From a virus, in IMG/VR virus record IMGVR_UViG_3300007640_000227, positions 1 to 24,510 of that record: a stretch of DNA of 24,510 nt; one strand, given 5' to 3'. The notes under the pieces were generated by a model that ran no database searches, was not told the DNA's origin, and saw only the letters and a program-made list of their open reading frames with translations. This document shows, piece by piece, positions 1 to 8,402 of the stretch. Every line of letters begins with the position of its first letter. The stretch's first letter is position 1. Made by a program: the position numbers and the translations under genes.

Positions 1-233
1 AGTCAACATCATCGATGACATTTACTGGTGCTGCTACAAGAAAATACAATGCGAAGTCTTCTATTGATTATAATGGTGACGCTCATATTCGATTTGATGG
101 TGACAAGTACGAACACATCGGCGCTGACACATACAACTTTACTGTTGGTGGTAAGGTCGATCACACGAATACAGTTGCTCCAGCAAGAACTGGTGTAGTT
201 GATACTACAGATTCAACAGTGGATGATCTATAA
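1..233 (+). CDS. C-terminal end of a beta-helical baseplate protein, probably gp5 hub/tail lysozyme (5' partial)
   Basis: The frame is open from the window edge (first full codon at position 3) to a TAA at 231-233, so the gene starts upstream. The ATG at 15 is probably internal. About 77 residues are visible. They contain short alternating strands with Gly-Asp turns (NGDAHIRFDGDKYEHIGAD, then NFTVGGKVDH), like the C-terminal beta-helix of T4 gp5, the membrane-piercing spike below the tail tube. The last 20 residues are Thr/Val/Asp-rich and look like a flexible tail. Position just before the gp25-gp6-gp7-gp8 wedge genes suits gp5. A PAAR-type tip or another hub protein remains possible, since no lysozyme domain is in view. 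The stop overlaps the next start as TAATG, which suggests translational coupling. Confidence 0.55.
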   Translation, partial: STSSMTFTGAATRKYNAKSSIDYNGDAHIRFDGDKYEHIGADTYNFTVGGKVDHTNTVAPARTGVVDTTDSTVDDL

Positions 234-2425
234 TGGCTAAATTAGAACTTTGTGGTGTAAGTTTAGATTTACAAGCATTAGACGATGCACAAAAAGCAAT
301 TGAAGATGCTCTTGCAGAACTCACATCAGGAGCAGGTGGTATTGCTGATGCGATTGGTAATCTTCAAAATGAACTTGGAGATGCTCTTGATGATGCTCTT
401 GCTGACTTAGAAAATCTAATTCCAGAAATTAAAATAGAGTTCCCTAATCTTCAGAAAGAGATTAATGAGTTACTCGAATTGCTTGCCGACCCATTTAAAG
501 CATTGGAAATACAAGCGCAGATTGATAAGATTCGAGAATTGTTTGGCGACTCTGATTTTGATGTAGACGGTATTCTATCTGATATTACAAATGGTTTGAG
601 TGATATTGCTGGTGGATTATCTGAGTTTACTGGCGACATCACAAAAGCATTAGGCGATCTTGCAGGTACATTATCAAGTTTTGACCCATGTAAGTTAGTT
701 CCAAATATGGATGCAGAACCACAGTATGACGAGTTTGGGGATGTTATTGGTTATGAATATAAAACAAAAGCATATGTTCCAGACGCTCCAATAACAGATG
801 CTGTTTCTCTTCTTCCTGACGAAGAAGCATTTGGTGATGATGAAGTTATATTAGATGATGTTGATGTTGTTTCAAAAGCAAAACCAACAGTAAAAACATT
901 CAGTGATACCGTGACATCTGTGTTATCGGGTTTAGCTACACCAGTAGTTGATTTAATCCCTACTCCTGCAAAGATAGAATCATTGACGTTGCCAGAAGTA
1001 ATGGGTGGAGGTGAAATTAAGTTTAGAGATGTTGGTTCACAACTTGCACCTGCTCCAGAAGAACTTAAAAATAAATTGGAGATTCCAAAATCAAAACTCA
1101 TTGCAAATGCATATTCAGATGCACTCGCTGATGAAAGAAATGGTGGATTAAATTTTGGAGAGTTGCAACAAATAGATGGATTGAAATCAACACTTCCTAT
1201 ACAGTATAAAGTCGAAAAGGCAAGAGAAGCTGCTGGAATTGCCTCAAATGTAAAAGCTGTTGTAACCGAAAAGTTTAGCAAAGTCGCATTTGATGGAATT
1301 ACTGGAACTGCTGCTCAAACTGCTCAGGCTGCTTTCTCAGCAGCAAATATTAATAATATTGGTCTTGATGATTTGTCTCCCAATATCGCTACAAAAGTTG
1401 CAAAGTCATTAGGCATACCATATATACCAAAGTTCCCATCGATTAACGCTGGCAAAACAATTGAATCTGTTACTAATATCACGGCTAGTCTCAATGTACC
1501 AAGTAATGCGACTCCTCTCGCTGGTGGCGAAGCAGATGATTTTGAGATGGAAGATGCACCAGACGGTATTGATGATGAGAATGTTGCAGCAACTCAAGTT
1601 ACTCCAATTGAATATTCTATTCAATCTACCATGTCAAGTGCATTTGGTGCGTTACAAAAAGTGTTTACGCCAGAAGGCAATAGAAGTCAAGAAGAACTTG
1701 AAATTAGTTATGCCAAAACTGTTGCCAAGAAAAAGAAGGTAAAGCAGAGACAGTATGATGAATTAATCAAAAAACTTACACCACTAGAACAAGCTCAGGT
1801 AATTAATGGGAGAGAAACTGCTCTTGGTGGTACAACTGTGCTGCCCGAAGGTTTTGTTCGTAGCGGCACAGGTGTTACGGGTGGTGATTTTGCAAACGTT
1901 GTCCCTTCTGGATTTAGTGGTTCTGCTTCTGATTTACCAGGATCTTTCTCAAGAACAACTACTACAACTACAGCGTTACCATCAGAAAGTACTGGGGATA
2001 TTGAAAAAGATGCAGAAATCTTTAGACAAGGTATCGCTGGCATCTTTGGTTCTGCAAGTAAAGAAGCGAATGCAGCAAAAGAATCATTACCGGGAATCAT
2101 TTCAAGACTTAAAATCGACATGACGGCTGCTGCTACCGAAATGAAAACTGATTTAGATAATCTTGACAAACTTGAACCAGTTGAGTTTGAAGAAGATTCT
2201 GATGGTAGAATTATTATTAAAAGTGATATCTCAAAGAGTGATTGTCCAAAACCATCTATTCCAGCAGACAAACCAATTGAAACTGTAACTATTGCGGGTG
2301 AACAAGTTGTAGTCGAGTCAGAACCTAATGTCAACTCGTATAATTCTTATGAAGAATGGCAAGCAGATATTAAAAAATCAAGAGAAGCCTCTGGTGGTAG
2401 TATTACAAAACTACTTGGTTTTTGA
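233..2425 (+). CDS. Predicted virion structural protein, 730 residues, function unknown
   Basis: I do not recognise a named family. The N-terminal 150 residues are acidic and predicted helical, with Asp/Ala/Leu-rich heptad-like stretches (about residues 13-65 and 70-105) and amphipathic Gly/Leu/Asp segments after them, as in coiled-coil virion proteins. A less repetitive segment follows with CKLVPNMDAEP near residue 153. A lysine-rich stretch lies near residues 494-515 (AKKKKVKQRQ) and a Thr-run linker (RTTTTTTALP) near residues 575-585. The C terminus is mixed charged and ends in LLGF. There is no signal peptide or membrane segment. It starts on the TAATG overlap with the upstream gene and is followed by a late promoter and gp25. 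Sitting between the hub and the wedge genes, it is most likely a baseplate or tail component; that role is inferred from context only. Confidence 0.9.
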   Translation: MAKLELCGVSLDLQALDDAQKAIEDALAELTSGAGGIADAIGNLQNELGDALDDALADLENLIPEIKIEFPNLQKEINELLELLADPFKALEIQAQIDKIRELFGDSDFDVDGILSDITNGLSDIAGGLSEFTGDITKALGDLAGTLSSFDPCKLVPNMDAEPQYDEFGDVIGYEYKTKAYVPDAPITDAVSLLPDEEAFGDDEVILDDVDVVSKAKPTVKTFSDTVTSVLSGLATPVVDLIPTPAKIESLTLPEVMGGGEIKFRDVGSQLAPAPEELKNKLEIPKSKLIANAYSDALADERNGGLNFGELQQIDGLKSTLPIQYKVEKAREAAGIASNVKAVVTEKFSKVAFDGITGTAAQTAQAAFSAANINNIGLDDLSPNIATKVAKSLGIPYIPKFPSINAGKTIESVTNITASLNVPSNATPLAGGEADDFEMEDAPDGIDDENVAATQVTPIEYSIQSTMSSAFGALQKVFTPEGNRSQEELEISYAKTVAKKKKVKQRQYDELIKKLTPLEQAQVINGRETALGGTTVLPEGFVRSGTGVTGGDFANVVPSGFSGSASDLPGSFSRTTTTTTALPSESTGDIEKDAEIFRQGIAGIFGSASKEANAAKESLPGIISRLKIDMTAAATEMKTDLDNLDKLEPVEFEEDSDGRIIIKSDISKSDCPKPSIPADKPIETVTIAGEQVVVESEPNVNSYNSYEEWQADIKKSREASGGSITKLLGF

Positions 2426-2426
2426 T

Positions 2427-2434
2427 TATAAATA
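2427..2434 (+). promoter_or_regulatory. T4-type late promoter octamer TATAAATA before gp25
   Basis: This is a perfect match to the T4 late promoter consensus, 1 base after the stop of the 730-residue gene. With T4 spacing the transcript would start near 2440, leaving a leader of about 16 bases that contains an AAAGAGAAG purine tract before the gp25 ATG at 2456. In T4 this motif is read by RNA polymerase carrying gp55, with gp33 and the gp45 clamp. The assignment here rests on the motif and its placement. Confidence 0.75.
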
Positions 2435-2455
2435 ATAAAAACAAAGAGAAGATAG

Positions 2456-2851
2456 ATGCCTGAACTTAAAGAACCAGTATTCAAAGATATTCCTCTGAGT
2501 TTCACTGCTCATCCAGTCACTGGTAATGTGAAAGCATTAACAAACCGTGATGCAGTAAAGCAGAGCGTAAAGAATATTGTTTTGACTAACTTTTATGAAC
2601 GACCATATAGTCCAAATCTTGGTGGTAATATTCTTTCTCAGTTATTTGAAAATATGGATTCTATTACACAATATGAGATTTCAACGAATATTCGTCAGGC
2701 ATTAGATAACTACGAACCAAGAGCAATTATTGATGATATTGTAACAGATTTTTTTGAAGATCAAAATGCAATTAACGTAACAATTACATTCCGTGTGAGA
2801 AATAATTCTGAACCAATCTCGGTAAATGTTCTTTTAGACAGGGTGCGATAG
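2456..2851 (+). CDS. gp25: Baseplate wedge subunit gp25
   Basis: The 131-residue product matches T4 gp25 (132 residues) in length and belongs to the GPW/gp25 family. Visible family features are the NRDAVKQSVKNIVLTNFYERPY segment around residues 30-50, which in T4 precedes the conserved region holding the wedge core together, followed by PNLGGNILSQLFE, and a C-terminal strand region NVTITFRVRN. In T4, gp25 binds the gp6 dimer and gp53 in the inner baseplate and has a sheath-like fold that seeds sheath assembly. The gene follows a late promoter and a purine-rich ribosome binding site. It abuts gp6 without a gap (TAG then ATG), so the two are probably co-translated in the amounts the wedge needs. 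Confidence 0.96.
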   Translation: MPELKEPVFKDIPLSFTAHPVTGNVKALTNRDAVKQSVKNIVLTNFYERPYSPNLGGNILSQLFENMDSITQYEISTNIRQALDNYEPRAIIDDIVTDFFEDQNAINVTITFRVRNNSEPISVNVLLDRVR

Positions 2852-4702
2852 ATGGCAGCTAATTCAGCAATCAATGTAACAAGTCTCAACTTCGACAATA
2901 TTAAGGAGTCGATGAAGACTTATATTGCTTCGAAGCCAGAGTTTACCGACTATAACTTTGAAGGCTCAACAATCAGTATGTTGCTTGATCTTCTTGCATA
3001 CAACACATATCAAAATGCGTTTTATACAAGCATGGTCGGTAACGAGATGTTTCTTGACTCTGCTTTACTAAGAGACAGTGTTGTATCACGAGCAAAAATG
3101 TTAAACTACGTTCCTCGCTCTGCTCGTGGCGCAAGCACAACACTTACTGTTGAAATCACACCAACTGGTGCTCCTGATTCAGTCACAGTTGCAAAAGATT
3201 CTGAGTTCTCTGCAACAATTGATGGTGAAGCGTATAAGTTTGTTACTCCACAAGCATATTCTTTTTCTTCAACTGATAACTATTCTGGTACAATTACAAT
3301 CACAGAAGGTCGTCCAGTTACTCATCGGTTCACAGTAAATACTAACTCACCTGTTCGTTACATTCTTCCAAACGAAAATGTTGATACAACATCAATTACT
3401 GTTGACGTTCAGACTTCATCTTCCGATGCAAGTTCAGTTCGATATAATCTTGCAAGTGATATTACTGAAGTTCAAGCGAATAGTGCAGTGTACTTCTTAC
3501 AGGAAGTTGAAGATAGTCAATATGAAATCACATTCGGTGATGATGTGATTGGTCAAGCGCCTGTCGATGGCAATATTGTTATTGCAAACTATCGAATCTG
3601 TAATGGTACGGATGGTAATGGTATTAGTTCTTTCACAAGCCCATCAACACTTGGTGGTTCTTCTACATTTACAACTTTAGTCGATGCTGCTACATCTGGT
3701 GGTGCAAATAACGAAACGATTGAATCGATTAAGTTCAATGCACCAAAGAACTATGAAACACAGAACCGTGCTGTTCTTGCCGAGGATTATAAACGTCTTA
3801 TTCTTCGTGACAACGGCGATGTTCAATCAATCAGCGTTTGGGGTGGTGAAGAAAACAATCCTCCAATTTATGGTAAGGTATACATTTCTATCAAACCAAC
3901 GATTGGTAATACAATTTCTTCTCAGAGAAAAACAGAAATCACAACTGAACTCAAAAAATATAATGTGCTTTCAATTGACCCTGAGTTTGTTGATGCTACA
4001 TTCTTATACATTCGTCCAACTGTTGAAGTTCGATACGATTCAAAAACAACTACATTGACTGGACCACAGGTTCAAACAAAAGTATTGAATGCTATTACAA
4101 ACTTTGAGAGCACAAAACTTGGCACGTTTGATAATAAGACATTCCGTTATTCTCAGTTTGTAAAGGCAATCGATGCCGCTGATTCTTCAATTGTAAGTAA
4201 CCTAACTACAATTCAAATTGAAAAGAGATTTGTGCCAAGTCTTACAAACTCTACAACATATAACGTATCATTTAGCAACGCTCTTCATAACCCACATGCG
4301 GGTCATCGATATGCGATTAGTTCAAGTGCCTTTACATATCGAGGTAATACATCATATTTTGATGATGATGGTAGTGGTAATCTTCGTATTTACTATATTA
4401 CTGGTTCAAATACAAGAGTGTATACAAATGAAACTGCTGGTGTAGTAAACTATAGAACTGGTCTTGTGACCATCAACTCTTTCTTACCGAGCGCATTTGT
4501 TGGATCATCTCTCAGTATTTTTGCTGACTCTGCTGATGATGATGTCAATGCTATCCGAAATCAAATTCTTCTTATTGCTGGAGCGAATGTAACACTGATT
4601 GATGATGCTACTACATTAGTTGCTGCTACAACAGTTACAGCAACGACAAGCGGTGTTACAACAGAAATTCCAGGATCCAATCCACCTGCATTGGTATACT
4701 AA
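2852..4702 (+). CDS. gp6: Baseplate wedge subunit gp6
   Basis: The 616-residue product is slightly shorter than T4 gp6 (660). The N-terminal helical region includes FEGSTISMLLDLLAYNTYQN and FLDSALLRDSVVSRAKMLNY (about residues 36-88), typical of gp6. The centre carries the gp6/gpJ signature around residues 297-315 (APKNYETQNRAVLAEDYKRL), shared with baseplate J proteins of other contractile systems. In T4, gp6 dimers form the continuous inner ring that links wedges and changes geometry on contraction. The start follows the gp25 stop directly, with AGGG at 2840-2843 as a weak ribosome binding site. The last 120 residues, rich in Ser/Thr/Asn, are less typical and may be a phage-specific decoration. 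The stop abuts the next ATG. Confidence 0.95.
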   Translation: MAANSAINVTSLNFDNIKESMKTYIASKPEFTDYNFEGSTISMLLDLLAYNTYQNAFYTSMVGNEMFLDSALLRDSVVSRAKMLNYVPRSARGASTTLTVEITPTGAPDSVTVAKDSEFSATIDGEAYKFVTPQAYSFSSTDNYSGTITITEGRPVTHRFTVNTNSPVRYILPNENVDTTSITVDVQTSSSDASSVRYNLASDITEVQANSAVYFLQEVEDSQYEITFGDDVIGQAPVDGNIVIANYRICNGTDGNGISSFTSPSTLGGSSTFTTLVDAATSGGANNETIESIKFNAPKNYETQNRAVLAEDYKRLILRDNGDVQSISVWGGEENNPPIYGKVYISIKPTIGNTISSQRKTEITTELKKYNVLSIDPEFVDATFLYIRPTVEVRYDSKTTTLTGPQVQTKVLNAITNFESTKLGTFDNKTFRYSQFVKAIDAADSSIVSNLTTIQIEKRFVPSLTNSTTYNVSFSNALHNPHAGHRYAISSSAFTYRGNTSYFDDDGSGNLRIYYITGSNTRVYTNETAGVVNYRTGLVTINSFLPSAFVGSSLSIFADSADDDVNAIRNQILLIAGANVTLIDDATTLVAATTVTATTSGVTTEIPGSNPPALVY

Positions 4703-6769
4703 ATGTCTACAGATAAGAAAATATCAACGCTTGTTGAGCAACAGTTTCCTCAATTTGCTCGTGACGATGGTCCTAACTTCGTTGCGTTTGTGAAGGCTTA
4801 TTACGAGTGGACCGAGCAAGCAAACAACGTCATTGAGGTTTCTAAGAATCTTCGAGAATATCAAGACATTGATACTACGTATGACAAATATCTTGAGTAT
4901 TTTCATCGTGAAGTATTAGGTTCAATACCACGTGCTACACTTACAGACCGAAAGAAACTTGCAAAGCATATTAAAGATATGTATCGTGCTCGTGGGTCTG
5001 AACTCTCTTATCGTCTTTTATTCCGTTTGCTTTATAACGAAGAGATTGAATTTTATTATCCAGGCGAAGATATTCTTCGTGCTTCAGATGGTCGTTGGGT
5101 TAAAGAAAATACAATTCGCCTTGGTGTACCGAGAGTTGGATTAGTTACACAGTTTGCAAATGAAAATATTACTGGACTAACATCTGGTGCTACTGCAAAG
5201 GTAGATAGAATTGTCGGTGGTATTTCTGGCGGTGCTATTGTTGATGAACTCTATCTTCTTGACATTGTAGGTACATTCCAAGATAACGAAAGAGTTGCTC
5301 TTGTAAGCAACAACGATGTCTACGCTACTATCTTTGCTGGTGCTGGTCCACTACAATCGATTCAAATTACACAGGGTGGTGCGTTTCACCAGAAAGATGA
5401 TATCGTTACCTTAACAAGTGCATCTGGTACTGGTGCAATTGGTGGTGTAACAGCAACAAACGATACAAGTTCTGTTCAATGGTCGCTTGATGATGGTGGT
5501 TCTGGATATACAGCCAACGCAACGATTACAATTACTGACAATGGTGGTTTTGGAACATCGTTTGCTATTACAGGAATTTCAAATACAGAAGTTATTGCAT
5601 TAAACACAGATACAATCGAGCCATTTCAAAATGTTGTTTTAAATACAGGACCAACGTTTGTTTCTGCTGGTGCAAATACTTCTTCGGTATCCGCAAATCT
5701 TGCAAGTGCAAACTCATCTTCTGTTTTATCATCTGTATTATCTTTTGCTAATAATACTGTGGGAACGATTAGTTCGATTACAACTACTAACTATGGTTAT
5801 GGCTATGCAACATTACCAACAGCATCTGTAATTCAACAAAATATCCTCAATGCTAACATCCCAGATGGAAGTGGTGGTATTAAAGGTGCCAATGCAAGAA
5901 TTAGTGCTGACCATGCTCCAGGCGCAATCACATCAGTTAATGTGTCTACTTTTGGTACAAACTACAGTAAGTTTGATGAAGTTACCGTTGCTAATTCAAC
6001 ACGCTCTGGTACACAAGACGCTAAAGGGAATCCTGTAACTTCTGGTGTTATCAATTATCCAGGAAAATATACTGACACTAAAGGTTGGTTGAGTTGGAAC
6101 AATAGATTACAAGATAACTTCTACTATCAAGAATATTCATATGAAATTCGTTCAGACCAGTTCACTAACACATATCGTAAACTTGTCAACGAAATTGTTC
6201 ATCCTGCTGGTACAAAGATGTTTGGTCGTATCAGATTATTCTCTGATGTTGAACCTCCTGTTGTAACAATTGATACAGATGATACAAGAACACTTAAAGT
6301 TATTTCTGAAATTGAAATTGATATTCCAACAGCAGTGTCAGATTCTGTGGATTCATATATTGATACCGCAGCAAATACAACACCAACAATTGAACGTCTA
6401 TCACTTGTTGAACCTACACTTGGTGACATTGAAACAAATGTATTTACATTCTCTCCAGGTACAGGTGATCTGTTTATATACAATGACCCAACAATCAACA
6501 CATATGCATCAGAAGCAATTCTAACTTATGCTAATGTAGCGGTATCCGTTATTGGAACACCTCAACTGATTATTGGTAATAATACAGTATTCCAAGTTGA
6601 AATACCTGATAGTAACACTGTTATTAGAATTATAGATAATTATGGTTCTACTGCGAATGGATTGTATTATACAGGGGGTACATTCTCAAATACTGCTGTA
6701 TCTATTACGATTCCATACTCTGGAAATACTCTATCAAATGGTTCTTTTTACATTGGAACCCCAGTTTAA
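4703..6769 (+). CDS. gp7: Baseplate wedge gp7-like protein, lacking the long T4 N-terminal part
   Basis: The 688-residue product aligns with the C-terminal third of T4 gp7 (1032 residues). Residues 25-118 (NFVAFVKAYYEW ... LSYRLLFRLLYNEEIEF) correspond to the T4 segment ending SYKFLFKVLYNEEVEIE. Residues 460-512 (WNNRLQDNFYYQEYSYEI ... IVHPAGTKMFG) correspond to T4 RSRSYYVMKIKS ... FVHPVGFGF. Both comparisons are from memory. Between them lies an insert of roughly 300 residues made of Gly/Ser/Thr-rich beta repeats (ITGLTSGATAKV at 156-167; DDGGSGYTANATITI at 263-277). The first 600 residues of T4 gp7 have no counterpart. In T4, gp7 bridges gp10, gp8 and the gp6 dimer within the wedge. No clear ribosome binding site precedes the ATG, which abuts the gp6 stop, so translation is probably coupled. 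Confidence 0.88.
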   Translation: MSTDKKISTLVEQQFPQFARDDGPNFVAFVKAYYEWTEQANNVIEVSKNLREYQDIDTTYDKYLEYFHREVLGSIPRATLTDRKKLAKHIKDMYRARGSELSYRLLFRLLYNEEIEFYYPGEDILRASDGRWVKENTIRLGVPRVGLVTQFANENITGLTSGATAKVDRIVGGISGGAIVDELYLLDIVGTFQDNERVALVSNNDVYATIFAGAGPLQSIQITQGGAFHQKDDIVTLTSASGTGAIGGVTATNDTSSVQWSLDDGGSGYTANATITITDNGGFGTSFAITGISNTEVIALNTDTIEPFQNVVLNTGPTFVSAGANTSSVSANLASANSSSVLSSVLSFANNTVGTISSITTTNYGYGYATLPTASVIQQNILNANIPDGSGGIKGANARISADHAPGAITSVNVSTFGTNYSKFDEVTVANSTRSGTQDAKGNPVTSGVINYPGKYTDTKGWLSWNNRLQDNFYYQEYSYEIRSDQFTNTYRKLVNEIVHPAGTKMFGRIRLFSDVEPPVVTIDTDDTRTLKVISEIEIDIPTAVSDSVDSYIDTAANTTPTIERLSLVEPTLGDIETNVFTFSPGTGDLFIYNDPTINTYASEAILTYANVAVSVIGTPQLIIGNNTVFQVEIPDSNTVIRIIDNYGSTANGLYYTGGTFSNTAVSITIPYSGNTLSNGSFYIGTPV

Positions 6770-6772
6770 GAT

Positions 6773-6780
6773 TATAAATA
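6773..6780 (+). promoter_or_regulatory. T4-type late promoter octamer TATAAATA before gp8
   Basis: Perfect octamer 3 bases after the gp7 stop. A T4-like start would fall near 6786, giving a leader of about 33 AT-rich bases with AAGGA at 6804-6808 as the ribosome binding site of gp8 (ATG 6819). This would let gp8 and the genes after it be transcribed separately from the gp25-gp6-gp7 group. Confidence 0.75.
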
Positions 6781-6818
6781 AATAAAATAAATTATTCAGT
6801 CATAAGGATTGAGAAAAA

Positions 6819-8390
6819 ATGCCAGGCATTGTAACACGTAATTTCCGAATTCATAATGCAGAACAGTTTCAAGAAGCGTTTGGTGAATCTGCTGCTACGA
6901 ACATGTATCTTTATATCGCAAGAGTATCCGCTTGGGATGATGATAATGATCCACCAACTCCATCTGATTCCGTTCAAGAGATTGACTATAACAGTTGGAA
7001 GAAAATGCTTGCAGCTAAAAAAGTGCAAACATCTGATGTAACGTTTGCTGTTCCTCGTTATGATTGGACTTCAGGTAAAATCTATCGTGAATACGATAAT
7101 ACTTCAGCTACATTACATGACACACCAGCAAGCGCAAATGGTCTTTATGTAATCAGTAGTTCTTATAACGTATACAAATGTCTTTTTAATAACAAAGGTG
7201 GAACTTCAACAGTAGAGCCAACTGGCACTTCTACATCAACTCTCGTTACTGCTGATGGTTATCATTGGAAGTATATGTACACTGTTGATGCTGCAAACGC
7301 ATTGAAGTTCTTATCGACAAACTGGCAACCAGTTAAAACACTTACTGCTGATGATGGTTCAGGTCAATGGGACGTTCAAGCGGCTGCTGCTAACGGCGCA
7401 ATTAATATCATTGATGTAAATGCTGTTGGTGATAATTATCTCACAAACACAGGCACTCTTGCTGCTGTTGCAAACAGTACAACAATGACACTTGACGCTG
7501 GTGCTTCTGGTACTGATGATATCTACACAGGTTCATCTTTGTATATTGCTTCTGGTCTTGGTTCTGGTCAAGTTAGTAATATCACTAACTATGTTGGTAG
7601 CACAAAAGTACTTACGCTTGGTAGTGCTCTTTCAATTACTCCAAATACTTCTTCAACATATTCAGTTGGTCCTACTGTCACGATTACTGGTGATGGTACT
7701 GGTGCTACTGCATATGCAAACGTTGTTTCGGGTGGTGCAAACGGTAACACAGTCAACTATATCAATATGGTTTCAGTTGGTGCTGGTTATTCAGAAGCAA
7801 CGGTTGCAATTACTGCAAACACTTCTCATGGCTCTGGTGCTACTGCAACTGCATATGTTGCACCTCCAGGAGGTCATGGTTCTGATCCAGTTCAAGAACT
7901 TGCTGGTCATAATGTCATTGTCAATGTTCAACTTGATGGTGATGAATCCGGTACGTTTATGACAACAAACGATTTCCGCACGATTGGTCTTATTCGTGAC
8001 CCACTTCTTGCTAATGGTTCAATTGCAACTGGCACATCATTTGACCAAACAACTCAAATCACTGTTTCAAGCGTAACAAGTTCAGGTGCTTATACTCTTG
8101 ACGAAACGATTACTGGTGGTACTTCTGGTGCAACTGGTAAACTTGTCAGTTTTGCAAATACAAATGCATCAAACACTGCTGGTGTTGTTCGAGTAATTGA
8201 TACAGATGGAACATTCTCTGCTTCAGAAACAATCACAGGCGGTACATCGAGTGTAACTGCTACGGTTAGCAGTGCTGCTCTTGGTAGTCTGAAACCATAT
8301 ACGGGTGATGTACTATATACAGAGAACCGTGGTCCTATCTCTCGTGCATCAGACCAAATTGAAGATGTAAAACTCATCGTTAAATTCTAA
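6819..8390 (+). CDS. gp8: Baseplate wedge subunit gp8 with two beta-rich insertions
   Basis: The product has 523 residues against 334 for T4 gp8. The ends are recognisable: PRYDWTSGKIYREYD (79-93), YNVYKCLFNN (116-125), ADGYHWKYMYTV (145-156), FRTIGLIRDPL (386-396) and LYTENRGPISRASDQIEDV (499-517), the last matching T4 IYMENRPPI...DQTEEI. Extra length falls in two blocks, about residues 196-350 and 402-490. They consist of Gly/Thr/Ser/Asn-rich repeats including ITGGTSGATGKL (431-442) and ITGGTSSVTATV (472-483). In T4, gp8 is a dimeric wedge protein bound to gp6, gp7 and gp10, next to the fibre attachment region. The stop overlaps the AAGGA ribosome binding site of the next gene. Confidence 0.93.
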   Translation: MPGIVTRNFRIHNAEQFQEAFGESAATNMYLYIARVSAWDDDNDPPTPSDSVQEIDYNSWKKMLAAKKVQTSDVTFAVPRYDWTSGKIYREYDNTSATLHDTPASANGLYVISSSYNVYKCLFNNKGGTSTVEPTGTSTSTLVTADGYHWKYMYTVDAANALKFLSTNWQPVKTLTADDGSGQWDVQAAAANGAINIIDVNAVGDNYLTNTGTLAAVANSTTMTLDAGASGTDDIYTGSSLYIASGLGSGQVSNITNYVGSTKVLTLGSALSITPNTSSTYSVGPTVTITGDGTGATAYANVVSGGANGNTVNYINMVSVGAGYSEATVAITANTSHGSGATATAYVAPPGGHGSDPVQELAGHNVIVNVQLDGDESGTFMTTNDFRTIGLIRDPLLANGSIATGTSFDQTTQITVSSVTSSGAYTLDETITGGTSGATGKLVSFANTNASNTAGVVRVIDTDGTFSASETITGGTSSVTATVSSAALGSLKPYTGDVLYTENRGPISRASDQIEDVKLIVKF

Positions 8391-8402
8391 GGAATAAGTT
8401 GA

